DNA of 33,137 nucleotides from Anaerolinea thermolimosa (GTDB lineage: Bacteria; Chloroflexota; Anaerolineae; Anaerolineales; Anaerolineaceae), in assembly GCF_001050195.2 (NCBI RefSeq), contig NZ_DF967966.1, forward strand, positions 299,655-332,791, read 5' to 3'. The position numbers and the translations under genes are program-made. Positions 8,381 to 16,583 of the stretch are shown here, in pieces. Position 1 is the stretch's first letter; each line of letters begins with the position of its first letter. The notes under the pieces are model-generated. The model made no database searches, had not been told where the DNA came from, and saw only the letters and a program-made list of their open reading frames with translations.

Positions 8381-9661
8381 ATGTCGGATCAAGCGGTTAA
8401 GTTCTACAACCTGAGCCTGGAGGAACGCCGCCAGTGGGTTGCGCGGGAAGCAGGGATCGACCTGGCTGAGGTTGAGATTTTGAGTGGTATACGTGGCCTG
8501 AGTCAGGAACAGGCCGATGCGATGATTGAGAATGTGATTGGTATCTTCGGGATGCCGCTTGGAATCGCGCGCTATTTTCGGGTCAACGGGCGCGATGTGC
8601 TGGTGCCGATGGTCATCGAAGAGCCATCGGTGGTGGCCAGCGCGTCCTTCATGGCCAAACTGGTGCGTGCGGGTGGAGGGTTCTCGGCCACCACCACTGC
8701 GCCCGAAATGATCGGCCAGATGCAGATCCTTGACCTGGATGATGCCCCCACTGCCCGGTTAAAACTCCTCGAGCACCGCGATGAACTGCTCGAGGCCGCC
8801 AGCGCGGTAGACCCTGTGCTACAGAAGCTCGGTGGTGGAGCACGTGACCTGCAGGTGCGCCTGCTGGAACATCCGGCTCTGGGGGCGTATCTGGTGCTGC
8901 ACCTGGTCTATGACGTGCGGGATGCGATGGGGGCCAATGCCGTCAACACCGCTATGGAACGCCTTGCACCCCGCGTGGAGCACATTACCGGTGGACGGGT
9001 GCATTTACGCATTCTTACCAACCTGGCTGAGCGGCGGCTGGCGCGGGCGCGCTGTACTCTCCCCCTGGAAACGCTTGCTTTCGACAGCTACACTGGCGAA
9101 CAGGTGCGCGATGGTATTATTGCCGCCTGGGCCTTTGCCGATTCCGATCCCTACCGCGCTGCCACGCACAACAAGGGCATTATGAACGGCGTGGATGCGG
9201 TGGTCATCGCTACCGGCAACGACTGGCGCGCCATCGAGGCCGGTGCTCATGCTTACGCCGCGCGCAGTGGGGTCTACCGCCCCCTGAGCACCTGGGGAAA
9301 AGACCGCGAGGGCAACCTGGTGGGTACGCTTGAAATGCCCATGGCAGTTGGGATCGTCGGCGGCGCTACCCGGGTGCATCCGGCTGCACGTGTGGCGCTG
9401 AAACTGCTGGGGGTACACTCGGCGGCGGAACTGGCCGAGGTGATTGTTTCGGTAGGGCTGGCGCAAAACCTCGCCGCTTTGCGCGCCCTTGCAACCGAAG
9501 GCATCCAGCGCGGGCACATGAGCCTGCATGCCCGCCAGGTGGCCATCGCCGCCGGGGCGGTGGGAGATCAGATCGAACGCCTGGCCAGCCGCCTGGTCGA
9601 AGAGAAAACCGTGCGCATTGATCGCGCGCAGGAAATTCTGAAAGAGTGGAGTGCTTCATGA
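8381..9661 (+). CDS. mvaA: Class II hydroxymethylglutaryl-CoA reductase
   Basis: 426 aa. It catalyses the interconversion of HMG-CoA and mevalonate with four electrons from NAD(P)H. Class II features are clear: [17 protein letters not shown] near the N-terminus, [11 protein letters not shown] (Glu81), [28 protein letters not shown] (Lys265), [14 protein letters not shown] (Asp281) and [10 protein letters not shown] (His383). These correspond to the catalytic Glu, Lys, Asp and His of the Pseudomonas mevalonii enzyme at very similar positions. The start at 8381 is chosen because AGGAG lies at 8371-8375; an in-frame GTG at 8375 would overlap that site. The stop overlaps the ATG of HMG-CoA synthase (ATGA), so the genes are translationally coupled and the reductase should work in the biosynthetic direction. 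Cofactor preference cannot be read with confidence. Confidence 0.93.
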   Translation: MSDQAVKFYNLSLEERRQWVAREAGIDLAEVEILSGIRGLSQEQADAMIENVIGIFGMPLGIARYFRVNGRDVLVPMVIEEPSVVASASFMAKLVRAGGGFSATTTAPEMIGQMQILDLDDAPTARLKLLEHRDELLEAASAVDPVLQKLGGGARDLQVRLLEHPALGAYLVLHLVYDVRDAMGANAVNTAMERLAPRVEHITGGRVHLRILTNLAERRLARARCTLPLETLAFDSYTGEQVRDGIIAAWAFADSDPYRAATHNKGIMNGVDAVVIATGNDWRAIEAGAHAYAARSGVYRPLSTWGKDREGNLVGTLEMPMAVGIVGGATRVHPAARVALKLLGVHSAAELAEVIVSVGLAQNLAALRALATEGIQRGHMSLHARQVAIAAGAVGDQIERLASRLVEEKTVRIDRAQEILKEWSAS

Positions 9662-10719
9662 TGGCCAATCGTGTTATGAAACCTGCCCGGGCGGTCGGTA
9701 TTGTGGGGTACGGGGCGTATGTACCGCGCTATCGCCTGCCCGCAAAGTATATTTCGCGCCTGTGGGAAGGCAGTGAGAGCGGCGGGCCAGTGAAAGAAAA
9801 GGCTGTCGCCGGGCTGGATGAAGATGTGGTGACCATGTCTATCGAGGCCGCACGCAATGCTCTGGCCAGAGGGCAGATCCATGCGGAGGTATTGCGCGCG
9901 GTGTGGGTCGGTTCTGAGTCGCATCCGTATGCGGTCAAACCCTCTTCCACCATTGTGGCTGAGGCCATCGGGGCGGGACCGTCGATTCAGGCGGGAGACT
10001 GGCAGTTTGCCTGCAAGGCTGGCACCGAGGCGCTGGTTGCGGCCATCGGGCTGGTAGGTTCAGGCATGGCCGATTACGCCATGGCCATCGGCATGGATAC
10101 GGCTCAGGGTCGCCCGGGTGACCAGCTGGAGTACACTGCCGCATCGGGCGGGGCGGCGTACATCCTCGGCCCGGCTGAACATTCTCTGGCGGTGATCCAG
10201 GGTTCTTATTCCTTCGTCACCGATACGCCCGATTTCTGGCGCCGCGCCGGGCAGCGTTACCCCGAACACGGCCAGCGCTTTACCGGCGAACCGGCGTATT
10301 TCCGTCACATCACTGAAGCTGCCCGTGCGCTCATGGAAGAGATGGGTACCACTGCGGCGGATTATCGCTATGCTGTCTTCCATCAACCCAACACCAAATT
10401 CCCTCAGCGGGCCGGGCAACTGCTGGGCTTTCAGGAAGAGCAGCTCAGGCCGGGGCTGCTTTCTCCGGTCATCGGGAACACGTATGCCGGGGCTGCACTC
10501 ATCGGCCTCACTGCCGTGCTGGATGTGGCTCAGCCGGGCGATCGCGTGCTGGTGGTCTCATTCGGGTCGGGGGCTGGCTCCGATGCCTTCGACATTGCAG
10601 TCACCGCGGCGCTCCCCGAGAAGCGTGACCTGGCACCCCGCACTGCCGATTACATTGCCCGCCGTACCGAGATCGATTACGCCACCTATGCGCGTTTTCG
10701 CGGTAAGCTGGCCGAATAA
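9658..10719 (+). CDS. Archaeal-type hydroxymethylglutaryl-CoA synthase
   Basis: 353 aa. It condenses acetyl-CoA with acetoacetyl-CoA to give HMG-CoA. The thiolase-superfamily fold is recognisable from [16 protein letters not shown] at the start. Active-site residues are visible: Glu87 in WVGSESHPY, the acyl-accepting Cys119 in [10 protein letters not shown] and His242 in FHQPNTKFP. The C-terminal region has [11 protein letters not shown] and [12 protein letters not shown], typical of the short archaeal-type enzymes rather than the Staphylococcus or eukaryotic forms. The first ATG at 9658 overlaps the reductase stop; a second ATG follows at 9661. In methanogens this protein forms a complex with an acetoacetyl-CoA thiolase bridged by a DUF35 protein, and homologues of both follow in the same order here. 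Unlike the neighbouring thiolase-like protein, this enzyme keeps its catalytic residues. Confidence 0.93.
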   Translation: MMANRVMKPARAVGIVGYGAYVPRYRLPAKYISRLWEGSESGGPVKEKAVAGLDEDVVTMSIEAARNALARGQIHAEVLRAVWVGSESHPYAVKPSSTIVAEAIGAGPSIQAGDWQFACKAGTEALVAAIGLVGSGMADYAMAIGMDTAQGRPGDQLEYTAASGGAAYILGPAEHSLAVIQGSYSFVTDTPDFWRRAGQRYPEHGQRFTGEPAYFRHITEAARALMEEMGTTAADYRYAVFHQPNTKFPQRAGQLLGFQEEQLRPGLLSPVIGNTYAGAALIGLTAVLDVAQPGDRVLVVSFGSGAGSDAFDIAVTAALPEKRDLAPRTADYIARRTEIDYATYARFRGKLAE

Positions 10720-10734
10720 GGGGAGGGAGGTTTC

Positions 10735-11904
10735 ATGCCTGAAGTGGTTATCGCCGGTACAGGCCTGATCCCGGCTGGAGAACACTGGGAACTTTCTCTG
10801 CGCTCTCAGGCTACACGCGCCCTGCTGGCGGCCAAGAAGGATGCCGGTGGCCTGGAGCCGCAGGCGCTGTACATTGGGAATTTTCTGGCCTCGACGGTTT
10901 CTCACCAGAGCAACCTGGGGGCCCTGCTGACCGACTGGAGCAATCACCGGGGCATTGAAGGCTTCACCGTAGAAGCCGCTGAAGCCTCGGGCGGGGGAGC
11001 CTTCCGCATGGGGTATCTGGCGGTAGCCTCTGGCCTGGTGGATGTTGCCGCTGTGGTTGGGGTAGAAAAGGTAACCGACGTGGTGGGCCCGGGGCTGGAG
11101 AATGCGATTGCTGAAGGCATGGATTACGACTTTGAAGCCGCCCAGGGGCTAACCCTGGCGGGGCAGGCGGCGCTTGTCATGCGGCGTTATATGCATACCT
11201 ACCGGGTGCCGCGCCAGGTTTTTGCAGGCTTCCCCGTGCTGGCGCATGAGAACGCGGTTGGAAACCCTCACGCCATGTTCCGCAGGCCCATCAGCCTCAA
11301 GGCTTATGAAGAGGCAGCCATGGTATGCGACCCGCTTGGCCTGTTCGATATGGCCCCTTATGCCGATGGGGCGGCGGCGGTGATTCTCACCCGCCCTGAA
11401 CTGGCCCGTGCAACAGCGGGGCGCGCGCTGGTGCGGGTGAGCGGTTCGGCGGTGGTCATCGACACCCTGGCCCTGCACGACCGCCCCGACCCGCTTGCCT
11501 TCGATGCGGCGCGTATCTCGGTACAGCGCGCCTGTCGCCAGGCAGGTATCACGCCGCAGGATGTGGATTTCTTCGAGTTGACCGATTCGTTTTCTATCTA
11601 TGCGGCGCTCTCGCTGGAGGCGGCGGGTTTCGCCCCGCTCGGAAAGGGCTGGGAGCTTCTCCAGGATGGAACTTTGCGCCGTGATGGAAAGCTTCCCATC
11701 CAGACCATGGGAGGGTTCAAAGCCCGCGGCAACCCGCTTGGTGCCAGCGGTGTGTATCAGATCGTTGAGGCGGCGCGTCAGCTGAGGGGTGAAGCGGGAG
11801 CCTGCCAGGTGGCGGGGGCAAAACGTGCGCTGGTGCAAAACCTCGCCGGGCCGGCTTCTACAGCGGTGACGCATGTGCTTGAACGCTGGGAACCGAAAGG
11901 ATGA
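10735..11904 (+). CDS. Thiolase-fold protein lacking catalytic residues
   Basis: 389 aa, aligned over its full length with archaeal acetoacetyl-CoA thiolases: LYIGNF, VGVEKVTDV, SGSAVVIDTLALHDR and VEAARQLRGEAG are typical. The active site is not. The nucleophile motif normally read as EAACASGG is EAAEASGG, with Glu83 (GAA at 10981) in place of cysteine. The HDCFT motif is TDSFS (Thr283, Ser285). The GHPxGATG histidine is Asn333 in GNPLGASG, and the glycine-rich GGSG loop is AGPA (371-374). Condensation by the normal thiolase route is therefore unlikely. The frame is intact and neatly placed 15 bp after HMG-CoA synthase, so it is retained rather than decaying. It may be a structural CoA-binding partner of the synthase/DUF35 complex or may have another activity; acetoacetyl-CoA would then come from another thiolase elsewhere in the genome. 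A GGGGAGGG ribosome binding site precedes it. Confidence 0.85.
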   Translation: MPEVVIAGTGLIPAGEHWELSLRSQATRALLAAKKDAGGLEPQALYIGNFLASTVSHQSNLGALLTDWSNHRGIEGFTVEAAEASGGGAFRMGYLAVASGLVDVAAVVGVEKVTDVVGPGLENAIAEGMDYDFEAAQGLTLAGQAALVMRRYMHTYRVPRQVFAGFPVLAHENAVGNPHAMFRRPISLKAYEEAAMVCDPLGLFDMAPYADGAAAVILTRPELARATAGRALVRVSGSAVVIDTLALHDRPDPLAFDAARISVQRACRQAGITPQDVDFFELTDSFSIYAALSLEAAGFAPLGKGWELLQDGTLRRDGKLPIQTMGGFKARGNPLGASGVYQIVEAARQLRGEAGACQVAGAKRALVQNLAGPASTAVTHVLERWEPKG

Positions 11905-11919
11905 GAGATTCTTCAGAGC

Positions 11920-11934
11920 TTTTGATAGCTTTTG
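11920..11934 (+). repeat. 15-bp repeat TTTTGATAGCTTTTG, copy 2
   Basis: Exact second copy of the 15-mer at 8268-8282, placed between the thiolase-like gene and the DUF35 gene and about 100 bp before the DUF35 start, a distance similar to that of copy 1 from the reductase. A small hairpin ACGGT-TTT-ACCGT lies further down near 12001-12013. Confidence 0.4.
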
Positions 11935-12035
11935 AGAGGTATTCATCGGTAAAGTTAGCCTGACCTTCAATGCAGGCATCATTGGATACGATTACCAGAA
12001 CACGGTTTTACCGTTTGTAGATAAGGAGATCTGTC

Positions 12036-12434
12036 ATGGAAGTGCCACGTCACTGGAGAATTCGTCAGCAACGCTATTCCCTGGTGGGAGAGGTTTGCCC
12101 GCACTGTGAGGCAAAGATCTTCCCGCCGCGCGACGTCTGCCCGGAATGTGGGGGAGAGGCCAAAACCCGCTTCGATTTCAGCGGGCGGGGAGAAGTCTTT
12201 TCGTTTGCGGTGATGCATGATGCGCCCGCCGGGTATGAGAAGACCACCCCCTACACGGTGGCCCTCGTCAAGTTGGAAGAAGGCCCCGTAGTTACCGCCC
12301 AGCTTACCGACCTGGGCGAACAGCCCGTTGAGATTGGCATGCCCGTGGAAATGGTCACGCGAAAAATCCGTGAAGATGAGGAAGAACGCGGAGTGATCCT
12401 TTACGGGTATAAGTTCAGGCCGGTTTTGAAATAA
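12036..12434 (+). CDS. DUF35 Zn-ribbon/OB-fold acyl-CoA-associated protein
   Basis: 132 aa. An N-terminal rubredoxin-like zinc ribbon has two cysteine pairs, CPHC (21, 24) and CPEC (35, 38), followed by an OB-fold (GEVFSFAVMHDAP, YTVALVKLEEGPVVTAQL, VEIGMPVEMVTRKI). This is the DUF35 family. In methanogens the DUF35 protein bridges acetoacetyl-CoA thiolase and HMG-CoA synthase and forms a shared CoA site so that acetoacetyl-CoA is channelled. The gene lies 131 bp after the thiolase-like gene, with its own AAGGAG ribosome binding site and possibly its own promoter. A 12-bp hairpin ends the cluster 15 bp downstream. Because the thiolase partner here lacks catalytic residues, the complex may work differently from the archaeal one. 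Confidence 0.9.
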   Translation: MEVPRHWRIRQQRYSLVGEVCPHCEAKIFPPRDVCPECGGEAKTRFDFSGRGEVFSFAVMHDAPAGYEKTTPYTVALVKLEEGPVVTAQLTDLGEQPVEIGMPVEMVTRKIREDEEERGVILYGYKFRPVLK

Positions 12435-12449
12435 TCAGAAAAGATAACG

Positions 12450-12480
12450 CGAAGCGCCCCCCAGGAATGGGGGCGCTTCG
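12450..12480 (+). terminator. Hairpin terminator of the mevalonate cluster
   Basis: A perfect 12-bp stem CGAAGCGCCCCC (12450-12461) pairs with 12469-12480 across a 7-base loop. The following bases, TTGATT, are only partly T-rich, so termination may be inefficient or bidirectional. Confidence 0.7.
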
Positions 12481-12792
12481 TTGATTCAGGCCTGTTGAAT
12501 CATGGGGTTTCTCGATGCTTCAAGGATCATGCTACCAGTGGGGGCGCAAAATGGCTTAGCTTAACGAATTTGGATTATATTAAGAATAAGGGTTGGTTGC
12601 CAGCAGAGGACGCGAGTTAACTAAACAATAATCGCAGTGTAGCGCGCTTTTTCGGGTCAGGTATACGGTAAAAATGCTGTGTATCAGATATCTGTATAGT
12701 TATTAGTTGCCAAGTCGTTTGCACAATTAGTAAGTTTTCGTCGTGCTATAATGTGAATGATTGTTCTAACAATGACTTTTGGCGGGTGAAAA
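12481..12792 (+). promoter_or_regulatory. AT-rich leader of the R-M module with extended -10
   Basis: No open frame worth calling was found in this 312-bp gap. Base composition shifts from GC-rich to AT-rich along it, marking the left edge of the foreign module. TGCTATAAT at 12744-12752 (extended -10 with a perfect TATAAT) lies 41 bases before the methyltransferase ATG; TTGCAC at 12719-12724 is too far away (22 bases) for a standard -35. No attI or attC-like core site was recognised here. Confidence 0.45.
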
Positions 12793-14391
12793 ATGCTCGA
12801 ATACGAGAAAAAACTAAAGGGCGCTTTTTTTACTTCTGGTGATGTTTCCCACTATCTGTCAGACAGAGTAATTGAAAGAAAGACACAAACTATTTTAGAG
12901 CCTTCTTTTGGCGATGGTTCTTTTATTGATGCCATAATTGACCGCTATATTGAATTAGGATGGAAAGAACACCTCAAGAAAAACCTATATGCGGTAGAAA
13001 TTCAAGAAAGTGCAATTTCACAATATGCCAATCACCCACTTTTAGATTCGGATAAATTTATTTCAAGTGATTTTATCGCTGTAGAGCCTTTTCCAGTTGA
13101 TATTGTGATTGGAAATCCTCCCTATATTGGGCTAAATAAAATTTCTAAATCTGAACGAGAACGAGCGAAACGTCTGCTTTCATTGAATGGTTTTAATATG
13201 CAATCAAGCGGTAGTTTATGGTTTCCCTTTATCATTCACTCATGCGCTTTCTTGAAAAATGGCGGAACATTGGCTTTTGTTTTGCCATTTGAAGTCACTT
13301 ACGTTAGATATTCGAAACAATTATGGAAATACCTGAGCCAGCATTTCTCGGAATTAACAGTAGTAAGAGTCTTTGAAGATATTTTTCCCGATGTTGACGT
13401 TGAAACCGTTTTACTAATTGCAAAAGGATATAGCGGTTCGACAAATTTTGTGAATTATGAAATTTACGATACAAGAATCCATCTATTCAATGGAATGATG
13501 GCTAAAAATGTGACCATTTCAATTGAGTCTATTTTAAGTGGGGAACGCCCCTTTGTATCTAATTTACTTGATACAAGTCACCTTCAAGTTATTAACAAAC
13601 TTCGCTCTAAAGGTTACATCAAGCCAATCAGCGATTTTTGCAAGTTCAAAATAGGTTATGTTAGCGCAGACCAAACCTATTTTCACCCCACAACCAAAGA
13701 AATTAAGTCTTTTAGAATTTCTGATAGAGACTTGATTCCAAGTATTGCTAATGCAAAAGTTTTGAAACAAAAAGATATAGGGCTAGAAATTAAACCTAAA
13801 CAAGTTGAAACAAGGCTTTTTTATCCAAAACTGGCAAAACCAAATCACCCATATATCAAGCATGGAGAAAAGTTAGGAGTTCACAAAAGATTTAAGTGCC
13901 GCCAAAGAAAGCCTTGGTATATCACGCCTGGCATTGAAATCCCAGATATTATTCTGACGGTTTTTGGCGATAAGCCCAGATTGTATATTAATTCGGGCAA
14001 TTATCTTGCCTCGAACAGCTTTTTATGTGGATTTCTAAAACAAAAAACTATATCTCAAAGACAAGTTGCGTTAAGTTGGTATAACTCATTAACTCTTTTA
14101 TCAATTGAAATGAAAGTGCATTCACTTGGCGGTGGTGTATTGGTTTTTATTCCTGGCGAAACAGATAAAGTAGAAGTTCTCGACCCTGAAAAACTAAATA
14201 ATGTTGACAAAAGTTTTTTTACCGAAATTGACTGTTTACTAAAAAATTCCTCATTAGATGACACATATCTATTGGGTGATATATATTCACTTAAGGCAAT
14301 TGGATTGTCTCAAAACGAAATTCTACTTATTCAAGAAGCAGTACAAATTCTGAGAAAATGGCGGAATTCAAGGCTCAGAAAAAACTTATAA
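12793..14391 (+). CDS. Type II gamma-class N6-adenine DNA methyltransferase
   Basis: 532 aa. The N-terminus KGAFFTSGDVSHYLSDRVI corresponds to the motif X region of TaqI-like enzymes. Motif I is TILEPSFGDGSF (residues 34-44) and the catalytic motif IV is IGNPPYIG (NPPY 108-111), giving the gamma order. NGGTLAFVLPFEVTYVRYSK follows as in this family. The C-terminal half is the target-recognition region and shows no familiar motif. It methylates adenine at an unknown site and should protect DNA from the nuclease encoded by the next gene. Base and codon use is strikingly AT-rich compared with every flanking gene, pointing to recent transfer. The start is fixed by the GGCGGGTG before the ATG, which is only a fair ribosome binding site. 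Confidence 0.9.
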   Translation: MLEYEKKLKGAFFTSGDVSHYLSDRVIERKTQTILEPSFGDGSFIDAIIDRYIELGWKEHLKKNLYAVEIQESAISQYANHPLLDSDKFISSDFIAVEPFPVDIVIGNPPYIGLNKISKSERERAKRLLSLNGFNMQSSGSLWFPFIIHSCAFLKNGGTLAFVLPFEVTYVRYSKQLWKYLSQHFSELTVVRVFEDIFPDVDVETVLLIAKGYSGSTNFVNYEIYDTRIHLFNGMMAKNVTISIESILSGERPFVSNLLDTSHLQVINKLRSKGYIKPISDFCKFKIGYVSADQTYFHPTTKEIKSFRISDRDLIPSIANAKVLKQKDIGLEIKPKQVETRLFYPKLAKPNHPYIKHGEKLGVHKRFKCRQRKPWYITPGIEIPDIILTVFGDKPRLYINSGNYLASNSFLCGFLKQKTISQRQVALSWYNSLTLLSIEMKVHSLGGGVLVFIPGETDKVEVLDPEKLNNVDKSFFTEIDCLLKNSSLDDTYLLGDIYSLKAIGLSQNEILLIQEAVQILRKWRNSRLRKNL

Positions 14392-14405
14392 CTTACGGAG
14401 TAAAC

Positions 14406-15041
14406 ATGCCTGCCAACATTCAAAACTTGCTATTATGCCTTGAAGAAATGAAACGTACTTATCTCACTGACCCGACCATAGCGGTAAGGGGACAAGGGTT
14501 TATAAATCTTCTGCACGATTATTGCGTTGAAGAACTCGTAAGTATCGGAGTACCGAGAGAAAAAATCTTCAAAGAAGCCACCGTTTTTGGTTCTCACAAA
14601 CCTAAAGATGTTGACATTGCAGTAATTGATGAAGTAAACGGACCTTTTATCATCGTTGGAATTAGAAGCCAAATGTCATCAGTCGGAAAAAATATTTTGA
14701 CGTATTATGAAGAAATTATTGGAGATTGTATTTCTCTACATGACAGATTTCCAATGGCGGTTATTTGCTATATTTATTTGCTTCCGACAAAACCAATCAA
14801 ACCTGGAAAAAGTGAAGAAATGGTTGATTTGGCAAGGGCAGAACAACTTTTCAGGCTTATTACTAATAGGGGGGATTGGCGAAATACAAAAGACAAATAT
14901 GAACATTTCGCCTTTTTGAAGGTTGACTTTACGCAAGACCCACCAGCATTGCTAGATACAATTCCACAATTGAGAATTGACGAATTTTTTGACAAAATCA
15001 AAGATACTTACAATGAAAGGAATTTTTTCAAACCGATATAA
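14406..15041 (+). CDS. Putative type II restriction endonuclease
   Basis: 211 aa from the ATG at 14406, chosen because CGGAG lies 5-9 bases before it and it starts just after the methyltransferase stop; an upstream ATG at 14358 would overlap that gene. No named endonuclease family is recognised with certainty. The segment HKPKDVDIAVIDEVNG followed by GPFIIVGIRSQMSSVGKN looks like a variant PD-(D/E)XK core, with Asp in a beta hairpin and an Arg-Ser-Gln in place of the usual ExK. ERFP-like helices and ICYIYLLPTKPI follow. The position directly behind an orphan-looking gamma methyltransferase, same strand, same low-GC composition and 14-bp spacing, is the main argument for a restriction partner. 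It has no membrane segment or signal peptide. The cut site cannot be predicted. Confidence 0.65.
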   Translation: MPANIQNLLLCLEEMKRTYLTDPTIAVRGQGFINLLHDYCVEELVSIGVPREKIFKEATVFGSHKPKDVDIAVIDEVNGPFIIVGIRSQMSSVGKNILTYYEEIIGDCISLHDRFPMAVICYIYLLPTKPIKPGKSEEMVDLARAEQLFRLITNRGDWRNTKDKYEHFAFLKVDFTQDPPALLDTIPQLRIDEFFDKIKDTYNERNFFKPI

Positions 15042-15078
15042 ATTCTTAAAAGCAAAAGTCGCATGAAATCAAAAGGCT

Positions 15079-15204
15079 TGCTAACACAGTGTGCAATGGA
15101 CAGGGCTTTGCCTTGGTGGTACGGGGCGGCTTGGCTGGAATTGGCTCTGTTTGGCCATGGTGTCTCCCCGCCTACCCCGCCGCCGCTAACGCCAATCGTT
15201 GGGC
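15079..15204 (+). repeat. attC-like site A (after the R-M module)
   Basis: A roughly 126-bp element opens with TGCTAAC (15079-15085, R''-like) and closes with GTTGGGC (15198-15204), which fits the integron core GTTRRRY. Inner segments GGGGCGG (near 15125) and CCCCGCC (near 15176) are complementary. Length and layout resemble the long attC sites of sedentary integrons. It is less certain than sites C and E. Confidence 0.5.
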
Positions 15205-15225
15205 GGCAAGCTCATATTGGAGGAC

Positions 15226-15711
15226 ATGGTGGGAATCATTCGGCTGAACTTCCATATCAATGCACCTATTGAGCGTGTGGCAACGCTCTACCAACAGATT
15301 GAGCGTATTCCGGAGTGGCAGTACGATATTCTCGAAGTAAAGGATGTTGATGGCCCACTGCGTCTCGGCGCAGCGTATACCATGGTGTACTGGCGAATGG
15401 GAAGACGACTGGAACAACGAATGACGGTCACACGGTACGAACCTCCCAGTGTCATGCAGCAAACAGCCAATACGCCGCTTGGCGGAGTCATGACATCGAC
15501 CACTCATCTGCAGCCCTCTGAGGGTGGTACAGACGTAAGGTGGCAGATGGAGTATCGTCTTCCCGGGGGTCTTCTGGGTAGTATATTGGACAAGTTGCTG
15601 TTTCGTGCCGCATTTGAGCGTACGGTGACACAGTACAACGCGAACTTCAAGGCTCTGGCAGAGGGTACTGAACTACCATACAAGCCTATACAGGGTCGCG
15701 TAATGCGCTAA
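15226..15711 (+). CDS. SRPBCC-family (polyketide cyclase-like) protein
   Basis: 161 aa from ATG 15226; GTG at 15229 is an equally possible start because GGAGG lies at 15219-15223. The sequence IIRLNFHINAPIERVATLYQ opens a START/Bet v 1-like fold, with IERIPEWQYDILEVKDVDG and a later beta sheet (GGTDVRWQMEYRLPGG) followed by a long C-terminal helix (FRAAFERTVTQYNANFKALA). Such proteins bind hydrophobic ligands or act as cyclases or hydratases; no ligand can be named. It follows attC-like site A directly, and a half-site follows its stop, so it looks like a gene cassette with very little extra DNA. Confidence 0.75.
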   Translation: MVGIIRLNFHINAPIERVATLYQQIERIPEWQYDILEVKDVDGPLRLGAAYTMVYWRMGRRLEQRMTVTRYEPPSVMQQTANTPLGGVMTSTTHLQPSEGGTDVRWQMEYRLPGGLLGSILDKLLFRAAFERTVTQYNANFKALAEGTELPYKPIQGRVMR

Positions 15712-15714
15712 GCC

Positions 15715-15755
15715 GCCCAACACGCGACTCGGCTGCATCCTGTTGTCGCTCGTGA
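15715..15755 (+). repeat. attC-like half-site B
   Basis: GCCCAAC at 15715-15721 fits the R'' core RYYYAAC and begins 4 bases after the stop of the SRPBCC gene. About 40 bases of attC-like sequence follow, but no GTTRRRY partner is found before the next gene. It appears to be the left half of a degraded site. Confidence 0.4.
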
Positions 15756-15801
15756 AAAAGGGAGGGCATAAAAACCGACAAGATAAGAAAGAAGATGAAC
15801 A

Positions 15802-16482
15802 ATGCAGGCCATTCAAAAGTTTTTAACGTGGTTTGAAAAACAAAAACCTGCTGGAAAATTGGCGATTGGATGTGCAGGTCTGGTTTTACTGTGCTGTATA
15901 TGCAGTGTTCCAATTGGACTATTGAATCCGTCCAAATCAACACCCGAAGTTACAAGAACAATTTTTGCCGCAGTGCCAACCGAAACAACAGCGGCAGTTG
16001 TTTCACCAACAGGTACGCTTATTTCCCCAACAATTGCGCCATCACCAACTGAAAAAGTTAAAGCCTTGCTTCCTGGATTAATGCCAGCAGATGTAACGGT
16101 TAATCTTAAACAACGTGGTTTTACCTGTGGTTCAGTAGAGCAAGGGCAACTTTATTATGTCAGAACATGCGAGAAAGACACGGTTGATTACTCATTAAGA
16201 GTTGATACTTATGGACGAGAAGCATTTACCATAGATTTAATTGAGTCTTCAGTTCTTCAGTTTACAAACCCTGACAAAGAGTTTGCGGCTTCCTTTTTAG
16301 GTTTTATGGCTACAATGCCTTACGATGGAGCAGTACAACAAGAAGCCCGAGATTGGGTTGAAAGCACATTGCCAACGCTAACGGGTCAAGGTGACGTGAG
16401 AGAAAAGGTTTTTGCTGGTGTACACTATCGTTTGTATGGCATACCCACTGCATACACCTTAGAAATGGGTGATTTGCCATAA
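15802..16482 (+). CDS. Hypothetical single-pass membrane protein
   Basis: 226 aa, not recognised. A short cytoplasmic start (WFEKQKPAGK) is followed by a cysteine-containing membrane helix (about residues 20-41) and a Thr/Ser/Pro-rich linker (about 45-85), so the rest should lie outside the membrane. The C-terminal domain (about 88-226) contains VTVNLKQRGFTCGSVEQG and YYVRTCEKDTVDYSLRV, with two cysteines that could form a disulfide, and ends ...TAYTLEMGDLP. The layout of helix, Thr/Pro linker and small external domain is common among lineage-specific proteins of Anaerolineae. Codon use is more AT-rich than that of the housekeeping genes. attC-like site C starts 8 bases after its stop, so it is likely a cassette gene. 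Confidence 0.7.
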   Translation: MQAIQKFLTWFEKQKPAGKLAIGCAGLVLLCCICSVPIGLLNPSKSTPEVTRTIFAAVPTETTAAVVSPTGTLISPTIAPSPTEKVKALLPGLMPADVTVNLKQRGFTCGSVEQGQLYYVRTCEKDTVDYSLRVDTYGREAFTIDLIESSVLQFTNPDKEFAASFLGFMATMPYDGAVQQEARDWVESTLPTLTGQGDVREKVFAGVHYRLYGIPTAYTLEMGDLP

Positions 16483-16490
16483 CAAAAACG

Positions 16491-16551
16491 GGCTAACATC
16501 GCTTCCCCCTGACGTTGCTCCGCGTTGTGGCTGAAGCGTGGGCCGTTGGGC
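16491..16551 (+). repeat. attC-like site C
   Basis: Complete 61-bp site: GGCTAAC (16491-16497), CGCTTC arm, GCTCCGCG centre, GAAGCG arm and GTTGGGC core (16545-16551). CGCTTC and GAAGCG are complementary, as L'' and L' of integron recombination sites are. It aligns over its whole length with site E at 18816-18877. Confidence 0.7.
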
Positions 16552-16583
16552 AGGGTCTCATGCAGTGGCAAGGGGTGTGAAAT

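Noticed and set aside
12450-12480. attC-like site at the hairpin before the R-M module
   Set aside because: It is a simple perfect stem-loop without GTTRRRY/RYYYAAC cores and fits a terminator of the DUF35 gene better.
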